From assembly GCA_905250025.1 (NCBI GenBank), contig CAJNOJ010000136.1:128902-192901 (forward strand): DNA of 64,000 nucleotides, read 5' to 3'. Below are positions 47,670 to 59,668 of the stretch, piece by piece. Both the position numbers and the translations under genes were made by a program. Source of the DNA: Adineta ricciae (lineage: Eukaryota > Rotifera > Eurotatoria > Adinetida > Adinetidae). The stretch's first letter is position 1, and every line of letters starts with the position of its first letter. The notes below the pieces were generated by a model that searched no databases, was not told where the DNA came from, and saw only the letters and a program-made list of their open reading frames with translations.

Positions 47670-48449
47670 TTATTTAAACCAGATTCGAGCTATCCATTGA
47701 TGAACTTTAAGTAGATGTGATCCTTCTCCATCTTTCTTCGTATCTATCGTCGAGCCTTCGGCAAATTCAATTCGAATATCTTTCACATCACTGAATTCAA
47801 ATGTCTCTTTGCCTAGTTGACCAATATCTTCCTGTATTTGCTGTTTCGAAGTTAATTCTCGTTCGAGTAAATACCGGATTCTTTGTATACTATGATCAGT
47901 CTTGTTAATATCTTGTTTGTTACAAAAGATTAGCAATGGCAAATGCTGATCTCGAAAATATCTTTCACGAATAATATGATAAAGATAATCGGAGACATAT
48001 TTAAGATCTTTTTCAATAGTGGTACTATCGATAACAAATATAATAGCTTTTGCAGATGTTTTATAAACAAGAAAGTCGTATTGATAATGTCGAGTGTTAC
48101 TTGGAATTTCAATAACATGCACTTTTTCAATAGGACGATCTGACGAAAGATAATCGAGTTTCATTGTACCATGATTAACGGACATGGCGTAAAACGGTCG
48201 TTTTTCTAAATTCGATGTCAGACGGTTGAAGAGTAGCGTCTTTCCGGATTTGGCAATTCCACACAGAAGAAGACATTTGCCATGATGTGCGAAGCGCTGT
48301 TGACGACGTCTAATCCACCAAAGAACAATGATCGTTAATAGTAAAGTAAGTATTGAAAGAAGAATTGTACGTCGAAACGTCTGAGAAATTGGATCGATGA
48401 AAGGTTTGTCGATATGTTCGTCGAAGGATGTTGGTTGATGAGTATTCAT
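47670..48449 (-). CDS. SRPRB: Signal recognition particle receptor subunit beta
   Basis: Single-exon frame. N-terminal transmembrane anchor (RRTILLSILTLLLTIIVLWW), then a Ras-like GTPase: P-loop GIAKSGKTLLFNRL, later AKAIIFVIDSTT, and the guanine-specificity motif LLIFCNKQD. C-terminus ends HQWIARIWFK. The length (259 residues) and membrane-anchored layout match SR-beta, which tethers the SRP receptor to the ER membrane. The switch II segment, usually D-x-P-G, reads IEIPSNTRHY, so the invariant Asp and Gly are replaced. I chose MNTHQPTS at 48449 as start because an acceptor (catttctag) lies 2 bases before it. The frame is also open to an ATG at 48503, giving an 18-residue longer alternative. 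Confidence 0.87.
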   Translation of the reverse strand: MNTHQPTSFDEHIDKPFIDPISQTFRRTILLSILTLLLTIIVLWWIRRRQQRFAHHGKCLLLCGIAKSGKTLLFNRLTSNLEKRPFYAMSVNHGTMKLDYLSSDRPIEKVHVIEIPSNTRHYQYDFLVYKTSAKAIIFVIDSTTIEKDLKYVSDYLYHIIRERYFRDQHLPLLIFCNKQDINKTDHSIQRIRYLLERELTSKQQIQEDIGQLGKETFEFSDVKDIRIEFAEGSTIDTKKDGEGSHLLKVHQWIARIWFK

Positions 48450-48865
48450 ATCTAGAAATGAATATGAACCTTTGAGTGAGATGAACAGCTTCGCTTCGCT
48501 CATGCGCAGTGTCGCTAGTTTACAGAAATGAACATGTTGTTTCCTTTAACTAGATGGAGTTCTTATTTGAATGAACGTCGTCCATGTTTTATAGCGCAGA
48601 CAAATCACATGCAGCAATTCCTTTATTTGAATAAACAATGTTCACTGCAGGAAAAAAATTCATTTTCATGCGTAGTTTCGGAAACGTCGTAGATTCGAAT
48701 TGTAGAGAGAAAATTTTCATTTAGCGCTAGGTGTCAGATTAACAGCGTTTGCATCGAATCAAACAAAGAATCGGTGACAGAAAAGAAAATAATAAACAAT
48801 GAAGAGATTTTCCTTTCACATCACTGTCTTTATCTTTAGATTGAATATCTTTTATTAAATCGAGA
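48450..48865. other. Divergent promoter region between SRPRB and LSM14
   Basis: Short head-to-head spacer that must serve both genes. AT-rich; no defined promoter motif can be supported from sequence alone. Confidence 0.4.
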
Positions 48866-50231
48866 ATGTCACGTGATTTTATCGGAAGTAAAATATCCAT
48901 TATAACAAAATCTCAATGCCGCTACGTGGGAACGATCATTGGTAAATTAACTGCCTTTACGTTTTTGTTTTCACTTTGATGAACTCGATTTCTTCTATAC
49001 CAGGTATCGATGCGCAGTCATCGTCCATTGTTCTCGGTAGTGCTAAATGTTATGGAACGGAAAATCGTGCCGGCCATGTAACAAATGGTCATACACCTGG
49101 CACAGTATTGCCAATCGTGCACTTTGCTAATAGTGATATCGATGATCTGAAAATTGTCGATGAGGAATCGACACCGGAAACTCTGCAAGGTCAATCTCAG
49201 TCAATGTCTACTGCTTCAACACAACAAGCATCGATTCATGACGATCCTGCGATTGTTTCAGCTGTTGTTGGTGCATCGAACAAGGTCAATCCGTCGAATT
49301 TATCAGTATCCAATCGACTGATACATAATCTTCAACATATGAATTTATCCGACAAACCATCGACTACATTGTCAAAGAACGATGGTAAAGATCTCTTTCA
49401 TTCCTAAAGCCCTCGTATTATTTACATTCAGGTGAAATAGGTGCATCCTGGTCATCGTTGTTGTCATCATCCGAGTTTGAACGTAATAATTCCAAAGTAG
49501 CGTCTCGACAACAATCCGATCATAAAAGTAAATTTTTCGACGATTTTATTTCCAACAACAACGACACAAATAACAGACCAATTCAATCGCAAGTGTTTCG
49601 CTCTTATCAACGTTCGTCTAATACGAATGCTACACAAACAGCACGTGACAACGGACAACATTTCAACGGTCGATATGAAGATAACGGTCTACCTGCCCGA
49701 CAACCATTCTTTTCCAATGATCGTCCATATCCTCAAAGTCAACAACACCAAAATCGCTACCAGAACGGCCATCAACAACGACACTTTCACAATAACCGTC
49801 GACCCCAAATGCCTAATCACCAACGCCGAGGTGGCAGCAACATGGGTGGTGGAAATCGCGAAACATTTCAAAACAATGCCAATGATTACGATGCTGATTT
49901 TGACTTCGAAACAAGCAATCAAAAATTCAATAAATTAACAAATGAAGATGAAGTCAAAGAACAAACTGATTTAATATTAAAAGCAGACGTTGACACTGAT
50001 CATTCAGTTTTATATGATAAAAAGAAATCTTTCTTTGATAATCTCGTCATCAGTGAACCTTCCGATCCATCAGCACCTCGTACACACAATCGATCGAAGA
50101 ACAGCGATACATTCGGTAGTGATGCATATCAACGCTCAAATCCTCGCCCGAACGGCTATGGCTATCGCCGATTCAATAACAATTATCGACAACATAATAA
50201 TAATAATAACGGATATCATCAACGTTATTAA
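48866..50231 (+). CDS. LSM14: LSM14/Trailer hitch/CAR-1-family protein
   Basis: Exon 1 encodes MSRDFIGSKISIITKSQCRY and splices (about 48942/49000) into IGIDAQSSSIVLGSAKCYGT, ENRA, then IVHFANSDIDDLKIVDEE. Together these form the divergent N-terminal LSm domain of LSM14. The middle is Ser/Gln/Asn-rich. The C-terminal half has the FDF box (DADFDFETSNQKFNKL), the FFD box (YDKKKSFFDNL) and a short TFG box (SDTFGSDAY), ending in Asn/Arg/Gly-rich RNA-binding sequence. LSM14 binds the helicase DDX6 through FDF and represses mRNAs in P-bodies. Second intron at about 49383-49431 keeps frame. Start chosen by match to the LSM14 N-terminus. Confidence 0.92.
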
Positions 50232-51633
50232 CCAACGAAATTTCTCGCTTTCTTTCCGCAGTGATTGCTTCTCATTCTCAAAAGAAAGCCATTTTTAACT
50301 AACGATCTTTAACTTTCCGTTCTTGATTTTCATTTTGTCTGTTTTTTTTTCTACATCCTCTAGTGAAAGTGTGATCGAATGATTGTTTTCTATGTTTGGC
50401 AATAAGCAACACTTGATTTATGTATATAGTCAAGTGTCTGTAATTATGACAGATAAATTGCCCCGTTGAACATCTTTTTTTCTTCTTTCTGTTGTTTGTT
50501 TGTTTATTCGTTGATTCATCGTTTCTCTCTCTCTCTCTATTAAACATGCTGATGCAGATATGTGTATTAGCGACTTTTTTTTAACTTGAAAAGATCTGTT
50601 CGTGGATTTGAAAAGCGTCTTAAGAGAAAAAAAACACATACACTTGTATTCTATTTATTATTGTTGTTATTGTAGTAGTATATCTTCTTCTTTTTGTTGT
50701 GCACTTTTTTCCGTGTGTATAAACAGGAGAATCCGATCTTGCGCAATGTAACCTACTCAGATGATCGATGAGAATTGGCAAGAATAAAAAAAACCAAATT
50801 TTTAATAAACAAAAAAATATCACACACATATCCGATGGAGATAAACCATTCAAATCTCAGCAATGCTGACAGGACTATTTACCAATGAAGCTAATCGTGA
50901 TTGTTATCATCATTTATGTTAATGTCTACCTATAATGTCTGTTTGTATCAGTCGATTTCATCTATAAAGGTTATTGATGTTTGATCACAATCAAGCTTCA
51001 ATTGAAAAATTATTATAAAGCAAAAATAAACATACGATCCGGAAAATATCAACTAACTAATTAATGAATGACTGAGAATTGAATAGTTTCGCCGTACGAT
51101 GCATTCAATTAAGTATTGAAATAGACTGAAATGTTAATTCAGTTGAATTTGATGTTCATATTTCATTCAATTACATGTATCATTCATCCTACTCGATACC
51201 CTGCTGATTGAACAAGGTTACATTTTGTCTGTATAGAGAAAGAAATGCAGAGAAGAAACGCAACTATTCATCCATGAAGGACTAAGTAAGTCTTGGTATG
51301 TTATATTACGCAACTATCTGATATATGTTCTATTTGTCCCGAGGGAAAATGATTTTATCATTGTTATTTCGAACAATAGTTTCATTACAGTTCAATTTTA
51401 GATGAAAAGTACGGCGTACAATCGAAGACGATCGCTTTGATTGAACAGAAATGATTCGACAAACCAAACATTTAAATAAGGTGTTATTTAACAAAAGAAC
51501 CTTGTCTATTGCATATTTATCTGACATTACTGGCCTTGTTTTGTTATGAATATATCATAAATGGTTTCGTCTCTCTTCTATATATTACTTTTTATATAGA
51601 ATATCATCGATTATCGTCATTACGATTGACATT
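50232..51633. other. LSM14 3' UTR and upstream region of the proline-rich gene
   Basis: About 1.4 kb. Contains a CT microsatellite (50524-50538), T-rich stretches and several AATAAA signals (for example around 51025). No exon or RNA gene is recognised. The final 100 bases are AT-rich and precede the next start codon. Confidence 0.45.
50524..50538. repeat. (TC)n microsatellite
   Basis: Short TC dinucleotide run in the LSM14 3' flank. Confidence 0.6.
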
Positions 51634-53608
51634 ATGTTCGCTTCGAGTTTAATCACCGATGATAATCATGTCCCTGCGGGTAGCAGCAATTTTGATCGTT
51701 ATGAACTACAAAACGACACAACAAACTGTCAACAACTGTCATCAAGCGGCCATGCTAGTGCATCACTAGTTCCGCAGCCTGATTCGTGGCCACATCAAAG
51801 CAAAATGCAACGAAGTGCAAGTACGACGTCGCAAACATTCATTCCATCCGCTCAATTCGATTCAAATACATGGAATTTTTCATCATTGAACGTAAATGCT
51901 GGCGGTTGTGGAGATAGTCATGCAAATTCAGATCAGTTATTTGGAACTGAGTCGATACTTCAACAAGCAGTACCAGGAACACTCGCCGTACCAAGAAGTT
52001 GGCATAGTGAAATTGTTGGTTCGACATCTTCTACGTACAAGAATGATATTGACTCGCAGTCGATCAATGACACGGATAGAAGTGTGTACGAAAAACAGGA
52101 AGAATATAAAACATTGAACACGACCGATGGTCCACCAGTAATATTTTCGTCAAGGAGTGAAACAAATCGATTTCTCAACGAGCTGCCCCCATCATCGTTA
52201 ATCACATCGAATGGAACCAATACTCGTAATAGTGCTTTTGCAGAATTCAAGAATACTCCCATCGATGAAAGTTTCGAACAGAATAAAAATGTTGTTTTAA
52301 CAGAGGAACAACGAGCTGCAATAGCAAATATTGATACTCAACAACCGCCGCCAATGATCATTCGAAAAAAAGCAACGGCTAGTGATATGATGTACCAACA
52401 AAATATATCAGTGCGATATTTACAACCGCCGACACCGCCTCCACCAGGCCCAATCATCATCCGTAAGTGAACATTCTAGACAAATTATTTGTTTACATTT
52501 GATTCATTAGGTGAGGTTCGTCCGCCTCCAACATGTCCAAAATCTCCGATTCATGTATGAATTTCTGCAATATCAGTTTGCAAAATATTTTCTCTTTCCG
52601 TTATCTTAGATTCGACAACGACCAGCGCCTAGCCGAACACCACCACCACTTGTAACAAATCAATGATCTTCGTCACATTCTACAAATATTTCTAATCCGT
52701 TTTGTATCTTAGATTTTTCGAGAAAGACCTCCACCGATTCCACCTCGACCGCCATGCCAAGTCATCGAAAAATTGTTACCACCGCCTCCGCGTCCACCAC
52801 GACGATTAATTGTCGAACAACTTGGACCATGTCCTCCTAAACCATCGGACGTGATTATCGAACGATGGCTTCCGTACCGACGAAATGATCAACGACGAAT
52901 CTTCTACGAACGAGTGCCGACTACTTATAGGTAACATGTGTTACCTCCAATCAATGCTTCACTAGATGTGCTTCTGATAACTTTAGACCACCTTCTCCAA
53001 ATGTTCTCGTCATGCATGGGTCACCACAAGCACGTATTCATAAGGAATTTATTAATCAAGGAGTTAGTCGTGCTGATCCAAATTATTACCTTCAACATTA
53101 CGGACACGAAATCAACTCGTCACAATTACATTCTCAGTATGCTCATATAATTGACGAGGCAACTCGTACTTTGCCACCCCCGCCGTTACCTCCGCCTCCA
53201 CCGCATCCGAGTGTCGAATATCATACGTATAATCCATCCGATTCCAACTTTCATTCGCACCCGTCTCCTTCGTTTATATCAAACATTTGGGAAAGAATGA
53301 AATCAGCAGCACCATATCCGTCGCCTGGATCCTATCAAAATAATTATCCATCGTACAATCAACAGAATTCTCCCTACCCGTACACCAACCCGCCACCTTA
53401 TTCAAGTGATCCTAGAGCAGTACCTCCGGTAGTACAACCATGGTCTGGTCATAATTACCCATCACCTTCTCTTCCTCTTATTCCCCCTTCTCCTTATCAA
53501 TCAATTCAGCCTACACAAACAATTCAAGTGCAATCAGATACCGAACTTCATCGTGTTCTTTCTGGTTTGACCAATGGTCGTGTACCAACTCCGTTGCGAG
53601 CTTATTAG
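51634..53608 (+). CDS. Large proline-rich repeat protein, unknown function
   Basis: About 590 residues from MFASSLITDDNH to a stop at 53608. The first half is Ser/Thr/Gln-rich and disordered. Around 52340-52925 several short exons encode a spaced repeat of a proline block followed by a hydrophobic-charged tetrad: PPPMIIRK, PPPPGPIIIRE, PPPLIFRE, PPCQVIEK, PPRRLIVE, PPKPSDVIIERWLPYRR. The rest is Pro/Tyr/Ser-rich, with PPPPLPPPPP near 53180 and PPPY (WW-ligand type). There is no signal peptide or membrane span. The regular I/V-I-x-[RE] spacing suggests an extended, filament-like or scaffold segment. I do not recognise the family; exon joins at 52467/52511, 52557/52610, 52651/52712 and 52931/52988 keep frame. 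Confidence 0.75.
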
Positions 53609-53739
53609 AACTTTTAAAGAAGAGATTGTGTTGAAAAGATGTACGTTGAATTTATTTACATGTTTCTCTCTTGAATAGAATAAGTTAAACATCGATGATT
53701 TTTATTTTAAGAAAGAAGGATAAAGGAAAACGAAATTAT

Positions 53740-54809
53740 CTATTTAGGTTGTTGATTTCGAGGTTTTTTAAGAATATTTCCTTCACCCGTAAATGGCTGA
53801 AATGTATTCGAACTAGCTCTGTCTCCGGTCGTCGACGTTTCTTCATTCATTGAACGTAGTGGTGTGCGTATAAATTGTATTGTGCCATACTCATAATTAT
53901 AATTAGGCACGCCACGTGCTTGTTGTACGGCAGGATTATTTTGTTGTTGTTGTTGTTCCTGATCTTTCGATCGTGTTTTTCCATTCAAACGATTACCTTG
54001 TCCATGGAATGGTAAAAATGTCGATGGACTTTTATAACTATTTGGAATCGATGATAGAGGATCTCCGGGAGTCGCTGCCATCGAGTTTGTCGTCTTAGGT
54101 GTTGTAGCAATGTTTTGTGATGTTGTTGGTGTGTATTTAGGCTCGACATAACCGACAGGTGGAGCGAAATCAACTTCCATATCACATTCAATGATTGAAA
54201 CAGCATCAGCTGGTTTCAATTCCAAAACGCATAATTCATAATTTCGATTGAGATAATTAATTGCTATGATATCACCTTTGGTTAAACAATTGAAATTTCT
54301 CAAAGTTTTCTCTAAAACAGCTTTAGGATTGGATATATCGAGGAAATCTTGCGACTGAGGTTGAAAACGTGCAAATTTTGCTGTTGGTAAATTGACAGAT
54401 TCGACACTGACTTCATCACCTTCTTGCAATATTAAATGACGCATCATCCAGTTAGGTAGATAACACGTGTTATTTTCATTTTGATGAAATTCTAAAACAC
54501 CGCAATGAATAATACGATCGAGTTTTTTGTTTCTTAATTTGAATAACATTACACCAGACTAGAAGGACAACGTAATAGAAGGATAGATAAGCATTTTTCA
54601 ATGTGATTTACTTGTTCTACTAGTTGTTCGAGAGCTGCCTGAGGAAGAAGAATTTTACCGCCATTTTCAACGTTAAGACGTTCGCGATCGCGATCCGGTA
54701 AGAATGCCGCCGAATAACAAACATAATCAGCTCGAAAGGGACCAGCATTCATACCCATATCATGACCACCACCTCCAAAATTTTGTCGAAAGAATGGACT
54801 AAAAAACAT
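53740..54809 (-). CDS. UFD1: UFD1 (ubiquitin fusion degradation protein 1)
   Basis: Two exons joined near 54613/54558 (EQLVEQ|SGVMLFKLRNK). Starts MFFSPFFRQNFGGGG; the double-psi-barrel/UFD1 domain includes GGKILLPQAALEQL, GVLEFHQNENNTCYLPNWMM, SVNLPTAKFARFQPQS and NYELCVLELKPADAVSIIEC. A low-complexity C-terminal tail (polyQ near 53940) contains FLPFHGQGNRLNG and TFQPFTGEGNILKK, resembling the p97- and NPL4-binding SHP-type boxes F-x-G-x-G. UFD1 partners NPL4 and the p97/VCP ATPase to extract ubiquitinated substrates, for example in ERAD. About 338 residues, normal for the family. A longer frame to 54839 exists, but the family start is the internal Met chosen. Confidence 0.94.
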
Positions 54810-55328
54810 GTTTGTGAAGACAAATGATCTAAAATGCAAATATATCCTTGATTATATATGATTCCGTTATTCTAACTTTCACAATGATGACAATTAGAAA
54901 ACATATGACTCATGTGATCCTTTTCAATGACGCGGCGACGTTTGATTTTCTTATCGTTTTTCGAATTATACAGTCATTTCAATATAGTTAGTCTTTCAAT
55001 TCGCAAACTGTCCTCATTAAATAATCGATTTCAATTTTTCGATTGTTCTCGAAGTATGAGTATAAAATCATCGGGTTGACAGTACGTCGCTAGTTTTCAT
55101 CACACTCAACCGACCAATGAAATTTCACACAGAAAAATCCTCAGTGATGAAGTCGAAATTCTGTCTCGTCAATGTGTTTAATAGAGGGTGCTAGTAGGAT
55201 ATTTTCTAAACAGAAAATAGGTTGTGTCCAAGAGGAGACGATCGTGGCTGCTTACATCCGTTTCCTAGGATATCAAATTGAACAATAGAAATCGTAGCAT
55301 AATCTCTTTGTTTCATGTTCGTTTTTAG
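54810..55328. other. Divergent spacer between UFD1 and the zinc-finger gene
   Basis: Head-to-head promoter region, AT-rich. It ends in acceptor cgtttttag directly abutting the zinc-finger ATG at 55329. No other element can be supported. Confidence 0.45.
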
Positions 55329-58297
55329 ATGTCTTCAATGCAGAAAAATCATCAACATCTTGTACGGCCGTGCGCCGTATTTTTGGAACGTTTAAATGAA
55401 ACATTTATTCCATCGAAACGCTACAAAGTTGATGCCGATATTATTTATCGTTCATCAAATGAACAAACTCCGACAAATCATCATAATGAAGAATTATCAG
55501 TCGATGTTCTCATGTTACCGAATAATAAAGTGAAAATTTCATCGTCTTCAACATTCGATGACATTCTTCCAACTTCAACAACTCAATCAAATACTAACGA
55601 CGAAATCAAACCCATCGTTCGTATACGTCCACATCAATCATCGATTGATTCGAATGATTTCGAAACTTCAACAACAGCTAAACCACGTTCCAATTCACTT
55701 CGCCGGATTGAATCATCATCGAATAAATACGATAGTGACTCATATTTATTCGCTGGTACATTCGATTCTGATGATGAACTTGGCATGGATTTGAACGACG
55801 ACGATTTAGCATCAATCAATCATGTCTTGGACTTTGAGGATGACGATATGTCCAATTTTGATGATGAAAATCCTCATCTATCATCGACAACCAATAGTAA
55901 TCATGGGCCGGGATATCATTCGACACAATTACCAGATTTAGTTATGGGTTCAATGCGATCAGAGAATGGAGTCAAATCAGAACCGTCGTTTCAATATAGC
56001 GATTTATTTAATCGAAAAGGTCGAACATTTGTATGCGACGAACGTGGTAATCGTGTTGTTTCAGTTAAACTTGAAAAGAATTCAGCAAAGCGTCTAATCG
56101 ATGCTATTGAAAGAAACTTAGGACGATTGATACTCGAAGAGTGTCGACGAGGAGACTTACAAGCACATATTTTAAAAGTATGTACCGAACAGACTTAACT
56201 TTCGTTTCAATAAGAATGCTCGTTTTAGGTTGTTTTTAAAGATGAACAAGAATTTTTTGATTTCAATCGTTCAGGAATCGTCTCAAAACATTCATTTAAA
56301 CAATGTCCGGAAATGTACACGCGATTTTTGGAGAGTTTATTTGAATCTCAAACGTATCCAAACGAAAGTGAAACTGATCCACTGGGAGTCGATGTATGTT
56401 GTCATATGTTGAACTTTAACTATCGAATTTTTGTGTGTTTTCTTTTCGCAGGAAGGTGATCAATTAACTCAGTCATTTTGTTGTAAAGTTCACGAATGTG
56501 GAGAAGCATTTACTTCGAAATCTGAAGCATTGAAACACGCGAAGAAGCATGCAGGTATAATCAAACAATAGGAGTAACCTTTGTCGTTCTACTACGATCG
56601 TTTTTCTTCTAGAACTGGATCCGTTTGATTTTGTTTGTGATCATTGTGGAAAGAAATTTCTCGGTATTGCCAATATGAAACGTCATTTACGTGTTCATAT
56701 GGGTAGTGAAGGAAAAGATTTCGCTTGTCCACTGTGTCATTATCGCGGTTGTACGACAACACATGTCAAACGTCATATGGCACATAAGCATTTAGAAAAG
56801 TAATGATCCGATAGAAATGTAAACATTTCGTACTAAAATGAATGCTGTTGTTCGATTTAGATCGATTCCTTGTCCATATTGCTCATTTATGGCTGCAACC
56901 AATGCGGATTTGAAAATCCATATGGCACGTCGTCATTGGGATATTGAAGGATTGGATATTTTGAATAATTTACCCAAAACATATAAAAAAGAATGGAAAT
57001 GTAATAAATGTGATACAGTATTTCACGACTATTCAGTATGTAGAAATACATTTCTCGTAAAACTAGATCTTTAACAAATTGTCTTGAATAGGATTTTCAA
57101 AATCATATCTACAGTCACTCAAGTCAAACAAATAAATTTCAATGCAATTTATGTCCATACAACTGTAAGAGTTTCTCGAAATTAAAAGTAACTAATCATG
57201 CTTTCGATTGAACAGGAGAATGACATGTTTGCTTTTTTAGCGACATATGCTCTACCATCAAGGTCAACGTAATTATGAATGTCCGAAATGTAATAATAAA
57301 TTCTACCAAATGGAACATCTCAAACGTCATTTAACATCCATACATAAGCTGAATATTCCTCAAATCGGTCGAGGAAATCGATTATTCAGTTCGGATATTT
57401 TAAAGAGAGTAAGAAGATCGTGCTGCTTGAAAGAATTTTGTAATACTTCAATCGGTTTTGTAGCATTCGGACATGCCACATATTCCTCCGCCGCATGGTA
57501 CAGTTCCTCAATGTTATAAAGTTATCTCGAAATGCGTTTTTACATGTCAAAAATGTCCATTTTCAACAACAAAACTTTATCATCTGAATGAACATGTGAA
57601 AAGTGAACATTTACAATTGGATGATTCAGCACATGTTTGTACTTTTTGTTCATATATAACCGATAAAAAAACCAATCTTAAAGTGAGTTTCGAAGTCGAT
57701 GATATCTGAATTACATATTCTCTTCTTTTTCAGCGTCATTTACATCATAATCATGCTGGTCAATCAAATACACCTGTTCTCTTATCGAATGATGCTCTTT
57801 TATCCAATCCTAATACGAAGTATGATCCATCAAATGATCCTTTTATTCCATTGAAAGCAAGTTCTTTTTCAAACTTTCTTAGATTTCAATGTGGACTTTG
57901 TCGACGATATCAAAGCAATGTCGATGAATTTATTAAACATATAACCGAGAAACATCGTATGGACGTATGTGTATATTCTGCCTTGTTGATATTATTCTGA
58001 ACTGTACTTCGTTGTTTAGGTTGTTATCTTAGACTCTGCTAATAATGGAAATATTCACCAGCAGATAAAATCTCGTGGTCGTGCTGAGGTTTGTTCGAAT
58101 CGCTTGGTTGTTGATTCAATACATGTGTATTTTATTTTGTTTAGTTGATTTGCGCTAGTAACAATTCGACACCCTTTCGATTCGATGAATTCGGTGGTCT
58201 CGTGACTGTTATGAAGAACCCAAATGAAACAACATCACTAGTGAATCCAACAAATCAACCGACTAATGCATCAACAGATTTTCTCCTTCAGCAATAA
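55329..58297 (+). CDS. Multi-C2H2 zinc-finger protein (ten fingers)
   Basis: Eleven exons, about 800 residues. N-terminal half: RPCAVFLERLNETFIPSKRY, then Ser/Asp-rich acidic sequence (FDSDDELGMDLNDDD). From about 56470 ten C2H2 fingers: CKVHECGEAF..., CDHCGKKF..., CPLCHYRG..., CPYCSFMA..., CNKCDTVF..., CNLCPYNC..., CPKCNNKF..., CQKCPFST..., CTFCSYIT... and CGLCRRYQ.... Many pairs lack the standard TGEKP linker and several resemble the C2H2 type of REST/CTCF-like regulators (CPYC...H-x3-5-H). It ends STDFLLQQ at stop 58297. Likely a nuclear DNA-binding regulator; no orthologue assigned. The ATG directly follows acceptor tttttag. Introns of about 50-65 bases interrupt between and within fingers. 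Confidence 0.88.
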
Positions 58298-59668
58298 AGG
58301 AAAAAAAACATTCTCTTCTTTCGTTATTTCATTCTCTGTATACACAATTCTATCAGTCAGTCCTTATAGGATTGTATTTCGCATCTTTCAAGGCACAGTT
58401 CATCCAGCCCATTTCTTGTGTATTGTTCTGTTTTTTTTTGTTTGTTCGTTTATTTGTTAAAAAGGCAAGTCAGGAGGAAGAAAAGCAGACTGATTCAATT
58501 CTTTTCTTTATTAACGTATTAATAAAAAAAAGAAATCGATGTTTACAGAAAATGCTTCATTAATATCAACATTCTCACGCATTACGAAGGTAATGAGTTT
58601 TTTGCAAGAAGTCAATGAATATGTTGAATTGAGAAAAGCTTCTACTTTTTTTTTATTTTGTTGCACGCAAGAGGAATGGCAAAGATATTGAAGGTGACGA
58701 AGAGAGAACTTCGTTCAACAAAACTTGCCAGATCTATCGACCGAATGAACTCTTACAGTAGGTAAAAAGAGAATAGAGATGATGTAATCTTCTAGTTCTT
58801 GGCATAGAAGGATACTTTGAGGGTGAGACGTGACATTTCTGAGGAATACGCTTTCTCAATTTAATTCTGTCTGAAATGAAGAAGAAACACAAACAAATGT
58901 AGTTCCCAATTTTACTCAGATAACTGTCATCGATAATTCTATATAAAGAACAATGGATTAAGAAATAGAGATTTATAATCGCAGTCTTCTGTAACTAACG
59001 AATGAGAAATATAAGAATACAATCGAGAAAAAGTTATAATAAAGTGCATGGTTATTTGTCGAATAAGAAATGATAGATTGTTACAGTCTTTTTCATAAGA
59101 GAAAAACCCGTTTTAGCGAGTAGCGCACATTCTCTTTTCATTCTGCGTCGGAGATCGAGACACGTTTGATAGAAACTCCGGTTTTTATGCATATCAAATC
59201 TTACTTCGTCAAAGCAGGTCACATGAACTTGCTTTATTTTCTGCAATGTAAATAACAAAGCAGGAAGTGCTTTTGATGAGTAGGAACGTAGCGTACTATT
59301 GCAATATTAAATAGAAAGAAACTTTAATAGCATAATCAACACTTCGTTGCTCATGATGACAATTACAAATCATAGGGTTTTTGTTATTTCCATTTAGAAA
59401 ACTATCAGTTAATCGACAATGGGTACATTTCCTCTTCACTTTTTATTGTTGGCAGTAGACACAATCCAGATTGTCATCGATGATAGACAAAAAAATATGA
59501 GGAGAAAGAGAAGCAAAAAACAGCGTTCATATAGCAGAAATGTTTTCCTATCTGACGACATCAACATTTCTCTAGGCTAGTTTTTCATCAGGTGTGTCGA
59601 TTTATGATTACATTTCTTTTTTTTTTATTTCTAGATTAACTCTTCTTTTCTTTGGAAAAGTACGATTC
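58298..59668. other. Spacer between the zinc-finger gene and the GPCR
   Basis: About 1.4 kb of AT-rich DNA with T-rich runs. A minus-strand open frame of 68 codons (59052-59258) has no recognisable family. An acceptor-like site (atttctag, 59634) lies 35 bases before the GPCR ATG. Nothing else is supported. Confidence 0.45.

Noticed and set aside
59052..59258. 68-codon minus-strand open frame with many Arg/Cys residues
   Set aside because: No family signature, no exon-like flanks, and no conserved context.
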